From Thalassobius sp. Cn5-15 (lineage in GTDB: Bacteria; Pseudomonadota; Alphaproteobacteria; Rhodobacterales; Rhodobacteraceae), in the NCBI RefSeq assembly GCF_022347685.1, contig NZ_JAKRGF010000001.1, forward strand, positions 992,001-1,056,000: a DNA stretch of 64,000 bases, read 5' to 3'. The first letter of the stretch is position 1, and each line of letters starts with the position of its first letter. Below, piece after piece: positions 35,213 to 44,749 of this stretch. The notes below the pieces were generated by a model. The model made no database searches. It was not told the origin of the DNA and saw only the letters and a program-made list of their open reading frames with translations. The position numbers and the translations under genes were made by a program.

Positions 35213-36697
35213 ATGCCTCAAAGCCCCGCCCAGCCCTCTCACCAGGATTATTTCGATCGTCAGGATGATGACGACAAACTGAAGGAGGAGTGCGGGATCT
35301 TCGGCGCCATCGGCGTAAAAGACGCCGCCAACTTCGTCGCCCTTGGCCTGCATGCGCTGCAGCACCGCGGTCAGGAAGCCGGTGGCATCGTCTCTCACGA
35401 TGCTGAAGAAGGCTTCAATAGCGCCCGCCGTTTCGGATATGTGCGCGACAACTTCACCAGTCAGTCGCTGATGAAAACCCTACCCGGATCACTATCCATT
35501 GGTCACGTGCGCTATTCCACCGCTGGCAAGAAAGGCGCAGTAATCCGCGACGTTCAGCCGTTCTTTGGTGAATTTTCCATGGGCGGTGCAGCCGTTGCCC
35601 ATAACGGCAACCTCACAAACGCCGAACATCTGCGAAAAGAGTTGATCGAGCGCGGTGCGATCTTCCAGTCCTCCAGCGACAGTGAATGCATTATCCACCT
35701 GATGGCCCGCTCTATGGGCCGTTCGATCCCCGACCGGATGAAAGAAGCCCTGCGTCAGGTCGAAGGCGCCTTTTCCATTGTCGCCATGACCCGCTCGAAA
35801 CTGATCGGTGTCCGCGACGCGTTGGGCATCCGCCCACTGGTCATGGGCAAACTGGGCGAAGGCACGGTCCTGGCCTCGGAAACCTGTGCGCTAGACATCA
35901 TCGGTGCCGAATTCATCCGCGAAATTGAACCGGGCGAAATGGTGGTCATCACCGAAGACGGCATCGAAAGCTACCGTCCGTTTGAACCGACCACCCCGCG
36001 CCCCTGTATCTTTGAATACGTCTACTTCTCGCGTCCTGACAGCATCATAGGCGGTAAATCCGTCTATGAAGTGCGGCGCGAAATCGGCCGTCAACTGGCG
36101 CTGGAAAACCCAATTGAGGCGGACATGGTCTGCCCTGTGCCCGACAGCGGCACGCCTGCGGCCATTGGCTACAGCCAAGAAAGCGGCATCCCTTTTGAAA
36201 TGGGCATCGTGCGCAACCAGTATGTCGGCCGAACCTTCATCGAGCCGACCGAGCAGATCCGCAACATGGGAGTGCGTCTGAAGCTGAACGTCAACAAATC
36301 CCTGATGAAGGGCAAGCGCGTCATCCTGATCGACGACAGCATCGTGCGTGGCACCACCAGCCGCAAGATCAAGGATATGGTGCTGGAAGCAGGCGCCAAA
36401 GAGGTGCACTTCCGCGTCGCCTCACCGCCGACCATCTGGCCGGATTTCTATGGCGTCGATATGCCCACGCAGGAAGAGCTGCTGGCCGCCAAAATGACCG
36501 AAGAAGAAATGCGCGATTACCTCGGCGTTGCCTCGCTGAAGTTTGTGTCGATCGACGGCCTTTATCGCGCCGTGGGCGAGGAAATGGGTCGCAATCCCGC
36601 CGCGCCTGCCTATCACGATGCTGTCTTTACCGGCGACTACCCCATCGCGCCCAAGGACATGATGGCCAAAGGCTTCAAAATGAAAGCTGCCGAATAA
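35213..36697 (+). CDS. purF: Amidophosphoribosyltransferase
   Basis: First committed step of purine synthesis: PRPP and glutamine to phosphoribosylamine. 494 residues. The glutaminase nucleophile is Cys27 in KEECGIFGAIG, so a 26-residue leader must be removed. GHVRYSTAG and HNGNLTN are glutaminase motifs, and RVILIDDSIVRGTTS is the PRPP site. The ATG at 35213 is chosen; in-frame ATGs at 35141 and 35159 give longer versions. A clear terminator follows. Confidence 0.95.
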   Translation: MPQSPAQPSHQDYFDRQDDDDKLKEECGIFGAIGVKDAANFVALGLHALQHRGQEAGGIVSHDAEEGFNSARRFGYVRDNFTSQSLMKTLPGSLSIGHVRYSTAGKKGAVIRDVQPFFGEFSMGGAAVAHNGNLTNAEHLRKELIERGAIFQSSSDSECIIHLMARSMGRSIPDRMKEALRQVEGAFSIVAMTRSKLIGVRDALGIRPLVMGKLGEGTVLASETCALDIIGAEFIREIEPGEMVVITEDGIESYRPFEPTTPRPCIFEYVYFSRPDSIIGGKSVYEVRREIGRQLALENPIEADMVCPVPDSGTPAAIGYSQESGIPFEMGIVRNQYVGRTFIEPTEQIRNMGVRLKLNVNKSLMKGKRVILIDDSIVRGTTSRKIKDMVLEAGAKEVHFRVASPPTIWPDFYGVDMPTQEELLAAKMTEEEMRDYLGVASLKFVSIDGLYRAVGEEMGRNPAAPAYHDAVFTGDYPIAPKDMMAKGFKMKAAE

Positions 36698-36715
36698 GGT
36701 ACGCTACAATTTGCA

Positions 36716-36749
36716 TAAAAACGGGGGCAGTTTTCTGTCCCCGTTTTTT
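36716..36749 (+). terminator. Terminator after purF
   Basis: ACGGGGGCAG (36721-36730) pairs with CTGTCCCCGT around a TTTT loop, with A residues before and T residues after the stem. Confidence 0.88.
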
Positions 36750-36846
36750 GTTCTGCTTATCTCTTCCTAAGTAATTTAGCGCAACCTCCACCCACGCGGC
36801 ACGCATCTTGCGGGTCGTGTCGAAGTTATGTGTGGAGCGTTGTGAA

Positions 36847-37131
36847 ATGTCTTGGTCCGGCCAATCCCGTTCACCGAAGCAACGGCCTGTCACTGCCGCG
36901 GCGGCGACTGCGACGCAGGCAGATGCGATGCCGTTGACGCACACCGCCTTGGTCGGTACAGTTCTGACGCCCACGGGACCACGCGCCTATGTGCATTTGG
37001 GACAGGGCCGCATACGCCGTGTGAAAACAGGCGACATTCTGGACGGCGCAAGGATCAGCGCCATTGAAAACGGCGCCTTGATCCTGAAACGCGCCAGCGA
37101 CACCCGCCGCCTGATACTCCCGCCAAGCTGA
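36847..37131 (+). CDS. Small protein resembling the PilP/GspC homology region
   Basis: 94 residues. The first 30 are basic and low-complexity (SRSPKQRPVT, then Ala/Thr). The rest (ALVGTVLTPTGPRAYVHLGQ, then a GD.L....I..I pattern) resembles the small beta domain of pilus or type II secretion inner-membrane proteins such as PilP and GspC. There is no secretion or pilus gene near it and no membrane anchor. The start has GGAG upstream. Family placement is tentative. Confidence 0.55.
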   Translation: MSWSGQSRSPKQRPVTAAAATATQADAMPLTHTALVGTVLTPTGPRAYVHLGQGRIRRVKTGDILDGARISAIENGALILKRASDTRRLILPPS

Positions 37132-37270
37132 TGGCGCCAAGCTGATGGCGCAAAGGGGCTGCAGGACACGCGCCACCATCCCCACAGGTTCTGCGCCTGC
37201 CTCTTGCCGATCCCCGCCCCACATCCTACCCTGCGTGACAACTGATCCAAGACCGGAGCGCCCATATCAG

Positions 37271-37846
37271 ATGGCCCTGCTAGACCTTGACGCGCGTTGG
37301 CGCCGTTTCAATGACCCGACCCGTCCCTGCCCACTGTGGGATGGCCATTTCTCCGGCATCTTCGACATCGGCTTTGAACACCCCAGCGCCTGGCCCCATG
37401 CCCCGCGCGGGGAGGAACCTTTTGCCAAAGTGGGCGACGATCAGCTGACCGCAGATCTGTGCCGTGTCGGCGATCAGCGGTTTATCCGCGCGGTGATCTC
37501 TTTGGCCGTGCAGGGAGCGGAGGATGAGCATCTGCATATCTCCCCTTGGGTAGAGGTCGCGCCGGAGGTGTTTTATGCTTACCTCGACAGTTTTGATGGC
37601 TCCGCCGACACCCCGCCTGAAGACTGTGAGGCCGTGCTGACCAACCAACTGCCGGGGTTTGAGGCCGAAACAGAGGCACCTTTGCCTGTCGTCCTACACT
37701 TCCCCAGCCCTGACGCACGCCCTGTGGCCATCGCCGAGGCAGGTAATCTGGCCGATGCGCAAGAGAACGGGATCAGCTTTGACCGGCTCTTGGATATCTA
37801 TGCCGCCTTTGGGCAGGACATCCGGCCGCATCTGGTACATGACTGA
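37271..37846 (+). CDS. DUF2199 domain protein
   Basis: 191 residues, soluble and acidic. The layout CPLWDGHFSGIFDIGFEHPS, then ISLAVQGAEDEHLHISPWVE and LHFPSPDARPVAIAEAGN fits DUF2199, a family of unknown role. Compared with family members that begin with a Cys-containing segment, only one Cys-Pro is seen here. The start at 37271 follows a region without similarity. Confidence 0.72.
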   Translation: MALLDLDARWRRFNDPTRPCPLWDGHFSGIFDIGFEHPSAWPHAPRGEEPFAKVGDDQLTADLCRVGDQRFIRAVISLAVQGAEDEHLHISPWVEVAPEVFYAYLDSFDGSADTPPEDCEAVLTNQLPGFEAETEAPLPVVLHFPSPDARPVAIAEAGNLADAQENGISFDRLLDIYAAFGQDIRPHLVHD

Positions 37847-37892
37847 CGGCTTCACCCTTGACCTTGCCCCTAATTGATCGCACATCACCGTT

Positions 37893-38540
37893 ATGACACA
37901 GAAAATCGCACTTATCACCGGCGCGTCCCGCGGCCTTGGCGCAGGTCTGGCAGAGGCTTTGGCGCAGACCCACCACATTGTTGCCGTGGCCCGCACCACA
38001 GGCGCGCTGGAAGAGCTGGATGACCGCATCCAGGCCGCAGGTGGTCAGGCGACACTGGCCCCGATGGACATCACCAACCCCGATGCGATGGCGCAGCTGT
38101 GCCGGTCGATCTATGATCGTTGGGGCAGTATCGATCTGTGGGCGCACACCGCGATCCATGCCGCCCCGCTGGCGCCAGCGCAGTTTATTGATGCCAAGGA
38201 TTGGGACAAATCCGTCAATATCAACGTCACCGCCACCGGTCGTCTGATCACCTATGTCGCGCCCTTGCTGGGTGAAGCAGGCACAGCCCTGTTCTTTGAA
38301 GATCAACGCGGCGGGCAGAAATTCTTTGGCGCCTATGGCGCGACCAAATCAGCGCAGATGGATCTGGTCCGTTCCTGGGCCGCAGAAACCGCATCGACCG
38401 GGCCCAAGGTGCATATGCTGGCGCCCAAGCCACTGGCGACCGCAAACCGCGCCCGTTTCTTCCCCGGTGAGCCACGCGATGGGCTGGCAGCCCCCGCCGA
38501 AGAGGCCAAGCGCCTCTTGGCGACTCTGGACCTCGGTTAG
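37893..38540 (+). CDS. Short-chain dehydrogenase/reductase
   Basis: 215 residues. The NAD(P)-binding motif is TGASRGLGAGLAEAL, and the catalytic pair lies in YGATK (YxxxK). The length and the late GDTL-like region are close to the YciK-type SDRs. The substrate is unknown. It is followed by a strong terminator and is not clearly linked to surE downstream. Confidence 0.87.
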   Translation: MTQKIALITGASRGLGAGLAEALAQTHHIVAVARTTGALEELDDRIQAAGGQATLAPMDITNPDAMAQLCRSIYDRWGSIDLWAHTAIHAAPLAPAQFIDAKDWDKSVNINVTATGRLITYVAPLLGEAGTALFFEDQRGGQKFFGAYGATKSAQMDLVRSWAAETASTGPKVHMLAPKPLATANRARFFPGEPRDGLAAPAEEAKRLLATLDLG

Positions 38541-38563
38541 GGCCCAAAAACCACATGACAATC

Positions 38564-38600
38564 GTCGCCGCGCTACAACAGCGCGGCGTCTTTGTTTTTG
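38564..38600 (+). terminator. Terminator after the SDR gene
   Basis: CGCCGCGCT (38566-38574) pairs perfectly with AGCGCGGCG (38580-38588), followed by TCTTTGTTTTT. Confidence 0.85.
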
Positions 38601-38702
38601 GCGCTTGGCGCGATGCTTGCCCCAGTGCGGCGGCTCGCCTAGTAAAGGCGGGACTGAGACCGCGCGCCACAGCGTAGCAATAAAGGCAAAGGGGCTGGAC
38701 CA

Positions 38703-39494
38703 TTGCGCATTCTGGTAACAAATGATGATGGCATCAACGCACCGGGCCTGACCGTGCTGGAGGCAATCGCCACTGAACTGGCTGGCCCCGCGGGTGAGGT
38801 TTGGACTGTTGCCCCCGCCTTTGAACAATCGGGGGTTGGGCATTGCATCAGCTATACCCACCCAATGATGATCGCACAGCTGGGCGAACGCCGCTTTGCC
38901 GCAGAGGGCAGCCCCGCGGACTGTGTGCTGGCTGGCCTGCACCATGTGATGAAGGACGCGCGTCCTGATCTGATCCTGTCCGGCGTCAACCGTGGCAACA
39001 ACTCGGCTGAGAATGCCCTTTATTCCGGCACGCTGGGTGGCGCGATGGAGGGTGCGCTGCAAGGCCTGCCCGCGATTGCGCTGAGCCAGTATCTGGGTCC
39101 GAAAAACTACACCTCAGAAAACCCCTTCGACGCCGCAGCCGTGCACGCGGTGCCGTTGCTGCGTCAGCTGCTGGACCAGATGCCAGAGGGCGAAGACGAC
39201 TATCGCCTGTTCTTTAACGTGAACTTCCCTCCCTGCCCTGCAGCGGATGTGAAGGGCGTGCGCGTGGTACCGCAAGGGTATCGCCGTGGTCCGGGTTTTG
39301 TGGTGGAACCGCAAACATCCCCAACAGGGCGACAGTATCTGTGGGTACGCGGCGGCGATCAACGCCGTCCAGTGGCACCGGATACGGATGCAGCGGTGAA
39401 CTTGGACGAATACATTTCAGTCACGCCGATGCGTGCGGACCTCACCGCTCATGACGCGTTAGCCGACTTCAAGGCACTGGAACAAGGCGCATGA
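38703..39494 (+). CDS. surE: 5'/3'-nucleotidase SurE
   Basis: 263 residues. The metal site NDDGINAPG is at residues 7-15, and the conserved [18 protein letters not shown] follows. SurE dephosphorylates nucleoside monophosphates and is linked to stationary-phase survival. The start is a TTG at 38703 with AAAGGGG about 7 bases upstream; it is the only start that keeps the full N-terminal strand ([10 protein letters not shown]). It overlaps pcm by 4 bases, the usual surE-pcm-nlpD order. Confidence 0.94.
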   Translation: MRILVTNDDGINAPGLTVLEAIATELAGPAGEVWTVAPAFEQSGVGHCISYTHPMMIAQLGERRFAAEGSPADCVLAGLHHVMKDARPDLILSGVNRGNNSAENALYSGTLGGAMEGALQGLPAIALSQYLGPKNYTSENPFDAAAVHAVPLLRQLLDQMPEGEDDYRLFFNVNFPPCPAADVKGVRVVPQGYRRGPGFVVEPQTSPTGRQYLWVRGGDQRRPVAPDTDAAVNLDEYISVTPMRADLTAHDALADFKALEQGA

Positions 39495-40147
39495 TCGACA
39501 GCGCAGACGATCTTGCCACCCGCAAAATGCAGTTCCTCTTTGCCCTGCGATCCAAAGGGGTGACAGACCAGCGGGTGCTGGGGGCAATGGAAAAGGTCGA
39601 TCGCGGTCTGTTCATCACCGGTCTGTTTTCAGGTCGCGCCTATGAGGATATGCCGTTGCCAATCGCCTGTGGGCAGACGATCAGCCAACCCTCGGTCGTG
39701 GGGCTCATGACGCAAGCACTGCAGGTGTCTGCGCGCGACAAGGTGTTGGAGGTTGGTACAGGGTCAGGCTATCAGGCGGCGATCCTCAGCCATCTGGCAC
39801 GCCGCATCTATACCGTGGATCGCCACCGCCGTCTGGTCGGTGAGGCACGGGATCGCTTTGAAACGCTGGATCTGGCCAACGTGACTTCCATCCTTGGCGA
39901 TGGCAGCTTTGGCCTGCCGGATCAGGCGCCATTTGACCGTATCCTATTGACAGCAGCCGCCGAAGATCCACCGCCGCCCCTCTTGGCGCAGCTGAAGGTC
40001 GGCGGTATCATGGTGCTGCCTGTCGGACAATCGGATCATGTGCAAAGCCTGATCCGTGTGACACGCCTTGAAACAGGATTTGATTACGAAGAATTGTTAC
40101 CGGTGCGCTTCGTTCCACTGGTTGAAGGTCTGGGCCGAGAGGCCTAA
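39491..40147 (+). CDS. pcm: Protein-L-isoaspartate O-methyltransferase
   Basis: Repairs isoaspartyl residues in aged proteins with S-adenosylmethionine. 218 residues. The SAM-binding motif is [33 protein letters not shown] and [20 protein letters not shown] are family blocks. It overlaps surE by 4 bases and precedes nlpD. Confidence 0.94.
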   Translation: MIDSADDLATRKMQFLFALRSKGVTDQRVLGAMEKVDRGLFITGLFSGRAYEDMPLPIACGQTISQPSVVGLMTQALQVSARDKVLEVGTGSGYQAAILSHLARRIYTVDRHRRLVGEARDRFETLDLANVTSILGDGSFGLPDQAPFDRILLTAAAEDPPPPLLAQLKVGGIMVLPVGQSDHVQSLIRVTRLETGFDYEELLPVRFVPLVEGLGREA

Positions 40148-40339
40148 ATAAGCAAAAATACGCGCACCATGGTGACGACATTGGCGAAGCAGCACGTATT
40201 TCGTGCAATATTGTCGCAGATGCGGCAAAGACACGCCCATATCGCACCGCGCTACAGGATATTTGGCACACTCCCGGTAAACAGGGAAAGCCTGAGGCAG
40301 AGCCGACACCGGCAAGGACATCGAGCAGAGGAAATCGAG

Positions 40340-41557
40340 ATGACCAAGGTTCAATCATGGTCCCGCACATACGTTTTTGCACTTGGCAGCCTGGCGCTGC
40401 TGGGAGCCTGTTCGCAGCCGCTGGATTTCGACCTCCGTGGCAACTTCAATCAAGCGTTCAACACAGCCGAGGCGGCACAAAATGTAACCGCTGACCGCCC
40501 CCGCCCGGATGAGCGCGGGATTATCTCTTATCCCAACTATCAGGTGGCCGTGTCGCAGCGCGGTGACACCGTGGCAGATGTGGCCCGCCGCATCGGTCTG
40601 AACGCAGATGAACTGGCCCGCTATAACGGGTTGCAAACTGGCTCCCAACTGCGCCCGAATGAGGTGCTGGCCCTGCCCCGTCGCGTGTCGGAATCCGAAG
40701 GCGGCCCGATCCAACCGCCCGGCAGTGGCAATGCCGCAGGCGTGGACATCGCCGCCCTCGCGGGCAGTGCCATTGACAATGCTGCCCCACAGACAGTCGC
40801 CACCAGCACGCTGGACCCAGTGGCGCCCGCCGACAACAAAGACGCCGCAGCAGTGGTGCAGACCGGTCTGGAACCGCTGCGCCACAAAGTGGTACGCGGC
40901 GAAACAGTCTACACCATTTCCCGCCTTTACGGCATCAGCGTGAAGTCGCTGGCAGAATGGAACGGCCTCGGCTCCGACTTCGCCATCCGTGAAGGCCAGC
41001 AACTTCTGGTGCCCGCCGCCACACCGACCGAAATCGCGCCCCTGACCGCCAACAGCGCCCCCGGTCAGGGCACGGCAACGCCCACGCCCCCCTCTGCCTC
41101 AACTCCGCTGCCAAAAGAGCAACCGGTGACAGCCGCGCAAGTGCAAAAAGCACAGGCACAGGCCAAAACCCGCGCGCCAGATCTGGGCAAAACTCAATCC
41201 CAATCTGCATCCCGCATGGGGTTTCCGGTGAACGGGTCGATCATCCGTGAATTTTCCAAAGGCAAGAACGAAGGCATCGACATCTCTGCCGCCTCTGGCA
41301 CACCAATCAAGGCAGCGGCCGACGGCACCGTTGCCGCCATCACCGCCAGCGCCGACAAAGTCCCGATCATCGTGGTCAAACACCCCGACAACCTGCTGAG
41401 CGTTTATGCCAATGTCGCCGACATTACGGTCAGCAAAGGCGATAGCGTGAAGCGCGGCCAAAGCATCGCCAAGATCCGGTCGGGCGATTCCAACTACGTT
41501 CATTTCGAGGTTCGCAAGGGCTTCAACAGCGTCGACCCGATGCCGTATCTGAACTGA
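40340..41557 (+). CDS. nlpD: NlpD-like lipoprotein with two LysM domains and a degenerate LytM domain
   Basis: 405 residues. The lipoprotein signal ends LLGAC (Cys24). LysM domains lie near 69-113 and 178-222, followed by a Pro/Thr/Gln-rich linker and an M23 (LytM) domain from about 305. In the LytM domain HFEVRKG is kept, but the HxGxD motif reads NEGID and YxHL reads YANV, so zinc binding is probably lost. This matches NlpD/EnvC proteins that activate division amidases instead of cutting murein themselves. The start follows GAGGAAATCGAG. Confidence 0.88.
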   Translation: MTKVQSWSRTYVFALGSLALLGACSQPLDFDLRGNFNQAFNTAEAAQNVTADRPRPDERGIISYPNYQVAVSQRGDTVADVARRIGLNADELARYNGLQTGSQLRPNEVLALPRRVSESEGGPIQPPGSGNAAGVDIAALAGSAIDNAAPQTVATSTLDPVAPADNKDAAAVVQTGLEPLRHKVVRGETVYTISRLYGISVKSLAEWNGLGSDFAIREGQQLLVPAATPTEIAPLTANSAPGQGTATPTPPSASTPLPKEQPVTAAQVQKAQAQAKTRAPDLGKTQSQSASRMGFPVNGSIIREFSKGKNEGIDISAASGTPIKAAADGTVAAITASADKVPIIVVKHPDNLLSVYANVADITVSKGDSVKRGQSIAKIRSGDSNYVHFEVRKGFNSVDPMPYLN

Positions 41558-41896
41558 GCTGTTTCTCAAAATATGCGGGATTTGACGCCAAATTCCGCCC
41601 CTCAGGGGGAGGTCTGGACACTCTCTGCTCTGCGCTAGCAATCGCCGCTACATGAGACAGCGTCGCCAGATCCCGTGACGGCTGCGCACCGCTGAAGTGC
41701 CATGACCACCGGCTCTCCAAGGTAAGGATAGGGGTTGATCCGCGGATTAATTTGGGGCCATCCTAGCGCTAAAATATCTTAGCTGACAACGGATTAGCCC
41801 CAGTAGCGCGTCGACAAAGCGACTGTGCTCCAAAAGCGAGACAAGAAAAAGCCCCCGAGGATCGGAGGCTTTTTATCGTTTCAATCGCTATAAGAC
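41558..41896. other. Intergenic region between nlpD and the RNA helicase
   Basis: 339 bases between convergent genes. Apart from the hairpin at 41846-41874 I see no confident feature. Minus-strand frames around 41590-41770 stay open for about 60 codons in two frames but match nothing I know and have no convincing start; a decayed gene is possible. Confidence 0.5.
41846..41874 (-). terminator. Terminator after the RNA helicase gene (bidirectional)
   Basis: AAAAAGCC (41846-41853) pairs with GGCTTTTT (41867-41874), with further pairs inside. It should stop transcripts of the helicase from the right and of nlpD from the left. Confidence 0.8.
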
Positions 41897-43396
41897 TTAA
41901 CCTGCGCGGCGTTCGTCAAAGCTGAGCGCAATGAAGCTGGGCAAATGATCGCCCATGCCGACAACTGTATTGCGGCCACCTTTGTGATGCTGTTTGCCAC
42001 CACGGCTGCCACGGTCGTTTCGGCCTTCACCACGGCCTTCATTACGATTTTCGTGGCGGTTTTCGGTGCGCACCTCAGAACGTTCTTCGCGGCGTTTATC
42101 GTCGCGGCGGTCCTCGTTGCGACGGCGGCCACGGCCCTTGGGCTTGTCCCCCGCTGCATCCACGGGCGCGTCAACAGTGGTTTCAGTCTGCGCCTCAGGC
42201 GCGCTCTCTTCGACCTTGTCCTTGCGGCGGCGGGTCGGCTTCACATCCTTGATCGGGTTGTCCAGACGCGGGATTTCCTGTTTCACCAACGCCTCAACAT
42301 CGGCAAGGTTTTTCTCATCACGCGGCACACACAGGGTGATCGCGGTGCCTTCACGACCTGCACGACCGGTACGACCAATGCGATGCACATAGTCCTCTGC
42401 ATGGCCCGGCACGTCGAAGTTGAACACGTGGCTTACACTGGGAATATCCAGACCACGGGCAGCCACGTCGGACGCGACAAGGAACTTCAGCTTGCCATCC
42501 CGATAAGACTCCAGCGTTTTCATCCGCTGGCTTTGATCCAGATCGCCGTGAATAGCCGCAGCATCTAGTCCATATTTGCGCATCGACTTTGCGGTGATGT
42601 CCACGTCCGTCTTACGGTTACAGAAGATGATCGCGTTGGTCAGCTTCTCGCCCTCAGCGTCGATCAGCGCGCGCAGCAAGCGACGTTTTTCGCTGCCTTC
42701 ACGGTCTTTACGGCTGGCTTTGAACATCACCACGTTCTGGGTGATGGTTTCCGAGGTCGTGGCCTGACGGGCAATCTCGATCCGCTCGGGCGCCGATAGG
42801 AACGTGTTGGTGATCCGTTCAATTTCGGGCGCCATAGTGGCAGAGAAAAACAGCGTCTGGCGGGTGAACGGCGTCAGCGAGAAAATGCGTTCAATATCGG
42901 GGATGAAGCCCATGTCGAGCATCCGGTCCGCCTCATCCACAACCATGATCTGGACACCAGTCAGCAGCAGTTTGCCGCGTTCGAAATGGTCCAGCAAACG
43001 GCCCGGGGTGGCGATCAGCACGTCAACGCCACGGTCGATCAGTGCTTCTTGTTCCTTGAACGACACGCCACCGATCAACAGCGCTTTGGTCAGTTTCAGG
43101 TGTTTGGTGTAGGTGTCGAAGTTTTCGGCAACCTGTGCGGCCAGTTCACGCGTCGGGCACAGCACCAGCGAGCGCGGCATCCGTGCACGGGCACGGCCAC
43201 GTGCCAGAAGTGAGATCATCGGCAGGGTGAAGCTAGCGGTTTTACCTGTACCGGTCTGGGCAATACCCAAAACATCGCGCCCTTCAAGCGCCGGGGGAAT
43301 CGCCCCAGCCTGAATCGGCGTCGGGCTTTCATAGCCGGCCTCTTCGACCGCCTTCAAAACCTTCGGGGCAAGCTTCAGATCACTAAATTTTGTCAT
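41897..43396 (-). CDS. rhlE: DEAD-box RNA helicase, RhlE-like
   Basis: 499 residues. All motifs are visible: the Q-motif region SPTPIQAGAIP, AQTGTGKT, PTRELAAQ, VDEADRMLDMGF, SAT, and HRIGRTGRAGREG. After about residue 375 comes a Glu/Arg/Asn/Gly-rich unstructured tail that probably binds RNA. It acts in RNA unwinding during ribosome assembly or decay. The start at 43396 (MTKFSDLKL) fits the family; upstream residues are basic and unlikely. Confidence 0.92.
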   Translation of the reverse strand: MTKFSDLKLAPKVLKAVEEAGYESPTPIQAGAIPPALEGRDVLGIAQTGTGKTASFTLPMISLLARGRARARMPRSLVLCPTRELAAQVAENFDTYTKHLKLTKALLIGGVSFKEQEALIDRGVDVLIATPGRLLDHFERGKLLLTGVQIMVVDEADRMLDMGFIPDIERIFSLTPFTRQTLFFSATMAPEIERITNTFLSAPERIEIARQATTSETITQNVVMFKASRKDREGSEKRRLLRALIDAEGEKLTNAIIFCNRKTDVDITAKSMRKYGLDAAAIHGDLDQSQRMKTLESYRDGKLKFLVASDVAARGLDIPSVSHVFNFDVPGHAEDYVHRIGRTGRAGREGTAITLCVPRDEKNLADVEALVKQEIPRLDNPIKDVKPTRRRKDKVEESAPEAQTETTVDAPVDAAGDKPKGRGRRRNEDRRDDKRREERSEVRTENRHENRNEGRGEGRNDRGSRGGKQHHKGGRNTVVGMGDHLPSFIALSFDERRAG

Positions 43397-43587
43397 ACGT
43401 ATCCGTTTTTTACGGACACATCGGGCCCGCAACAGCGTCGATGGAGTAACCCCTGTGGCCCTCCTTGATGGGGCGGGGTTTAGCGCAAAGCCCGCCTTGG
43501 GTCAATGAAAGCCCGATTTTACTTGTGGTTATAGCCATTCGTCACGTCTGGGCGTGTCACATGCGCCGCAATCTGGTGGCTGGTGAT

Positions 43588-44568
43588 TCAGAAATCAGGA
43601 AAATGGCGCTGACGTTTGGCATCCAGATCAAGGTTGGCTGTCATATGCAGCCCCTTTTCACCCAACCGCGCAATCAGGCCCGAATCTGCGGCGCAGACCG
43701 TATCGTAAAACCGCCGCAGCGCCGCCTCCCCGCCCTCAGCGTATAGACCCGACAGCAGATCGTGCAGGCTGATGCCACCCTCCTCCGCCGGTTTATTTGG
43801 ACGCAGTTCGCTACGGTAACTTCCTTTGTCGAGACGAAAGTGAAAGGCCGCGTAGAAGTGATCCCAGCTGCCCGCATGGCAATGCAGCAGCCTGAGGTCC
43901 GTCAACTCCTGCTGGCGCGGGTTCATCTCTTCGCCGACCCAGACATTGTGTATCTGCACTTTCAGTGCCTCTACGCCGGTGCGATAAAACATCTTGCCAG
44001 CCACATGGCTGAGGAACCCGCCGTTCAGATGCATGCCATACTCAGGGTAAATCGCCTCTGTCTCCGCGCGACGCTGCGCGGCGGCGATCGACAAACCTTT
44101 GAAATCGCGCTGGGGGTAGCCGTCACTGGGCGCCAAGGCTTCCCACGGGCGCATGCGGGCACAAAGACAATCATCGGGCAACGCGGCCAGAACATTCGCC
44201 ACCGTATGTTTATCCTGTGCCGCCATAGGCCAGAGGAATTCATCTACATCAATATGGGTCAGCCAATCCACCTGACCCGTGGCGCGGCGGTAGGCATGTT
44301 TCGCGTTTTCAAACTGACGCGACTGGTGTTTTTCCCGCCGTTTGAAACCGCGTTTTTCCCAATAGGCCGCATCCGTAATCAACGGGCGCACTTTGGGATG
44401 CGCAGAAAGGAACTCAAAGGCAGCCCGATGCCCCTCGCTGTCATCATCAAGATAGATGAACAGCCGATGCGCCCCAAGGTCGAGGTGATGGGCGCAGAAA
44501 TTCAGCACCTCTTCAACCGGCGCCTTGATAGTGGAAACAAGGCCCCATTTGCTTGGCTTGGTGTTCAT
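43588..44568 (-). CDS. Family 2 glycosyltransferase, second subgroup
   Basis: 326 residues, soluble. The start KWGLVSTIKAPVEEVLNFCA with HHLDLGAHRLFIYLDDDSEG resembles the GT2 fold of PF13704, and the metal motif IDVDEF is at 106-111. The C-terminal part has HCHAGSWDHFYAAFHFRL then KGSY, which differs from the HYALRS pattern of the 16.5-21.7 kb operon. It is closely related to the C-terminal half of the next gene upstream (44750-46537). Sugar and acceptor unknown. Copy C of the repeat lies directly upstream. Confidence 0.82.
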   Translation of the reverse strand: MNTKPSKWGLVSTIKAPVEEVLNFCAHHLDLGAHRLFIYLDDDSEGHRAAFEFLSAHPKVRPLITDAAYWEKRGFKRREKHQSRQFENAKHAYRRATGQVDWLTHIDVDEFLWPMAAQDKHTVANVLAALPDDCLCARMRPWEALAPSDGYPQRDFKGLSIAAAQRRAETEAIYPEYGMHLNGGFLSHVAGKMFYRTGVEALKVQIHNVWVGEEMNPRQQELTDLRLLHCHAGSWDHFYAAFHFRLDKGSYRSELRPNKPAEEGGISLHDLLSGLYAEGGEAALRRFYDTVCAADSGLIARLGEKGLHMTANLDLDAKRQRHFPDF

Positions 44569-44581
44569 TGAACTATCCCCC

Positions 44582-44728
44582 ACCGGAGCGCGCAGCGGTC
44601 CGGTTCGCGCCCGACACCGCCCCCAAGGGCGGGCGCGATTGTCAACCGACGGCATAACAATGCCGTTGTGCCAGCGGCCAAGGCACCGTTCGCCTTACCC
44701 CGCCCTCGGGCTCGGGCGCGACCCTCAC
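44582..44728 (-). repeat. Copy C of the ~145-bp intergenic inverted-repeat element
   Basis: Reverse orientation relative to copies A and B. Read on the minus strand it ends AACCGGACCGCTGCGCG then CTCCGGT, nearly identical to copy A, and starts AGGGTCGCGCCCGAGCCC. It lies just after the 3' end of the upstream glycosyltransferase gene and before the start of the downstream one. Confidence 0.7.
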
Positions 44729-44749
44729 GTTGTGCAAGGCGCACCGCGC

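Noticed and set aside
41590-41770. Possible decayed minus-strand gene between nlpD and the helicase
   Set aside because: Two frames stay open for about 60 codons, but there is no start site, no motif, and short open frames are expected in GC-rich DNA.
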